Part shown: positions 4,547 to 5,656 of the stretch, in pieces
Numbering within the stretch: the first letter of the stretch is position 1
Layout: every line of letters starts with the position of its first letter
Assembly (NCBI GenBank): GCA_009776675.1
Contig: WRNK01000092.1
Coordinates: 1 to 5,656 of the forward strand
Source of the DNA: Methanimicrococcus sp.
Lineage (GTDB): Archaea > Halobacteriota > Methanosarcinia > Methanosarcinales > Methanosarcinaceae
Reading direction: 5' to 3'
Length of the DNA: 5,656 bases
Program-made: the position numbers and the translations under genes
The notes under the pieces: model-generated
What the model was told of the DNA's origin: nothing
The model's database searches: none
What the model saw: only the letters and a program-made list of their open reading frames with translations

Positions 4547-5656
4547 TTATGTTGTATAATCCGCATTGATTTTCACATAATCATATGTCAGATCACAGCC
4601 CCATGCTGTTGCTTTTTCGTCTCCGGCTCCCAAATCCGTGTGAATGTAAATAGTTTTGGAAGACATGATTTTTTTCAACTCTTCTAAGGCGGCAGGGCTG
4701 TTGTCCACGATTTTGCCGGTTTTGACGAGTGTGACAGAGTTTGTGCCGTCTGTCAGCGTCAGTGAGATTTTGGTTTGATCAAAATCAGCACCGGAATAGC
4801 CGGCTGCGGCGACGATTCGACCCCAATTCGGGTCATTGCCGAAAATGGCGCTTTTGACAAGAGGGGAGCGGACAATGGATTTTGAAGCCAATTTTGCATC
4901 ATTTTGAGTTTTTGCACTGGTTACGGTGCTTTCGATGAGTTTTGTTGCACCTTCGCCATCTTTGGCTATTTTTTTTGCCAAGTCGATTAAAACATAGTTG
5001 AGGGCTTCTTGAAATTCATTTTGAATCAGAGATGCGTCAATACCGGTTTTGCCGGTTGCGGTTAAGAGGCACATATCATTGGTGCTGGTGTCGCCGTCAA
5101 CGACAATCATGTTGAAACTTTTGTTTGCGGCTTCTGTTAGGCATTTTTGAATCATGCTTGAACTGACAACGGCGTCTGTATAAACAAATCCAAGCATTGT
5201 TCCCATGTTGGGCTCGATCATGCCGGATCCTTTGGCAATGCCGCCGATTCTAAATGTTCCGGCTTTTGTTTCCACTTCAACGGCACATCCTTTTGGAACC
5301 AAATCTGTTGTCATGATGGCGTTCATGGCGGTTTCGTTTCCGGCGTCGCTGCTTGATAATTCGGGAATCACGCGATCCATTTGTTCTTTGATGATGTCAA
5401 TGTGGAGTTTTCGTCCGATGACGCCGGTTGATGCGACCGCAATCAGATTTGAATCAATATTGAGTTTTGAGGCAAGCGTGTCTGCCATGTCGTTGGCATC
5501 TTTTAAGCCTGCCTCGCCCGTAAAGGCATTGGCGTTTCCGCTGTTGATGACGGCAGCAGCGAGTCGGTTGCCGTTTGCCGCCAACTTTTCTTTTGTCACA
5601 ATCAGGGGAGCGGCAATAATCTTATTTTTGGTAAAGACGCCGGCTGCGGGTCCTTC
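4547..5656 (-). CDS. argJ: Glutamate N-acetyltransferase / ornithine acetyltransferase ArgJ (N-terminus outside window)
   Basis: ArgJ transfers the acetyl group from N-acetylornithine to glutamate, closing the cyclic arginine pathway; some homologues also use acetyl-CoA. The frame is open to the window edge, giving 369 visible residues; the usual length is about 390-410, so some 20-30 residues are missing. The GTG at 5599 is not the start, since family sequence (GPAAGVFTKNKIIAAPL) precedes it. Numbering from that GTG, visible hallmarks are VINSGNANAFTG (17-28), the oxyanion-hole region ASTGVIG (56-62), the autoprocessing segment KGSGMIEPNMGTMLGF (123-138) with nucleophile Thr134, VVDGDTSTND (166-175), the segment SAIFGNDPNWGRI, and the closing CDLTYDYVKINADYTT. 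The precursor cleaves itself before the Thr into alpha and beta chains; here the preceding residue is Gly instead of the more usual Ala. The gene is convergent with the membrane protein gene and functionally unrelated to it. Confidence 0.96.
   Translation of the reverse strand, partial: EGPAAGVFTKNKIIAAPLIVTKEKLAANGNRLAAAVINSGNANAFTGEAGLKDANDMADTLASKLNIDSNLIAVASTGVIGRKLHIDIIKEQMDRVIPELSSSDAGNETAMNAIMTTDLVPKGCAVEVETKAGTFRIGGIAKGSGMIEPNMGTMLGFVYTDAVVSSSMIQKCLTEAANKSFNMIVVDGDTSTNDMCLLTATGKTGIDASLIQNEFQEALNYVLIDLAKKIAKDGEGATKLIESTVTSAKTQNDAKLASKSIVRSPLVKSAIFGNDPNWGRIVAAAGYSGADFDQTKISLTLTDGTNSVTLVKTGKIVDNSPAALEELKKIMSSKTIYIHTDLGAGDEKATAWGCDLTYDYVKINADYTT

Overview
The window looks like part of a methanogenic (or closely related F420-using) euryarchaeon. 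The main reason is the first gene, whose visible part matches the C-terminal half of FdhB/FrhB-type F420-dependent oxidoreductase subunits, including the two ferredoxin-like cluster motifs of methanogen FdhB. It is followed directly by a gene of the formate dehydrogenase alpha / NuoG-like molybdopterin oxidoreductase family. A strong GGAGGTG ribosome binding site, oligo-T intergenic tracts and a BRE/TATA-like element fit this reading. Species cannot be fixed from the sequence. The moderate-to-low GC would suit some Methanomicrobia/Methanosarcinia lineages, but that is a guess.

Layout. Positions 1-624 (+) hold the 3' part of an fdhB-like gene, and 627-2288 (+) hold an fdhA-like gene two bases downstream; the two are surely co-transcribed. 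The fdhA-like protein keeps the N-terminal [4Fe-4S] Cys motif but appears to lack both the active-site Cys/Sec and the conserved Lys of true formate dehydrogenases. Its C-terminal domain carries three Cys-x-Cys pairs. The pair is therefore better read as an F420-linked electron-transfer module of unknown substrate than as a proven formate dehydrogenase.

Positions 2289-2603 contain no convincing gene. The first ~190 bases are an extreme T-rich tract with a perfect 39-bp tandem duplication, probably the terminator region of the fdh-like operon. The last ~110 bases hold promoter candidates. Positions 2604-3362 (+) encode a small soluble histidine-kinase-like protein with no visible sensor or receiver domain. 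Positions 3447-4526 (+) encode an unrecognised multi-spanning membrane protein with two in-frame tandem repeats: a 15-bp repeat giving a pentapeptide-like stretch between the first two membrane segments, and a 66-bp repeat giving an acidic C-terminal tail. These two genes are more AT-rich than the flanking metabolic genes.

A T-rich convergent junction of 20 bases separates the membrane protein gene from argJ (4547-5656, minus strand, 5' end outside the window). ArgJ is the ornithine acetyltransferase of the cyclic arginine pathway and is the most securely identified gene here.

The strongest candidate for something undescribed is the fdhB-like/non-catalytic fdhA-like pair. The next is the clustering of three unrelated tandem repeats, all with unit lengths divisible by three, within about 2.2 kb.
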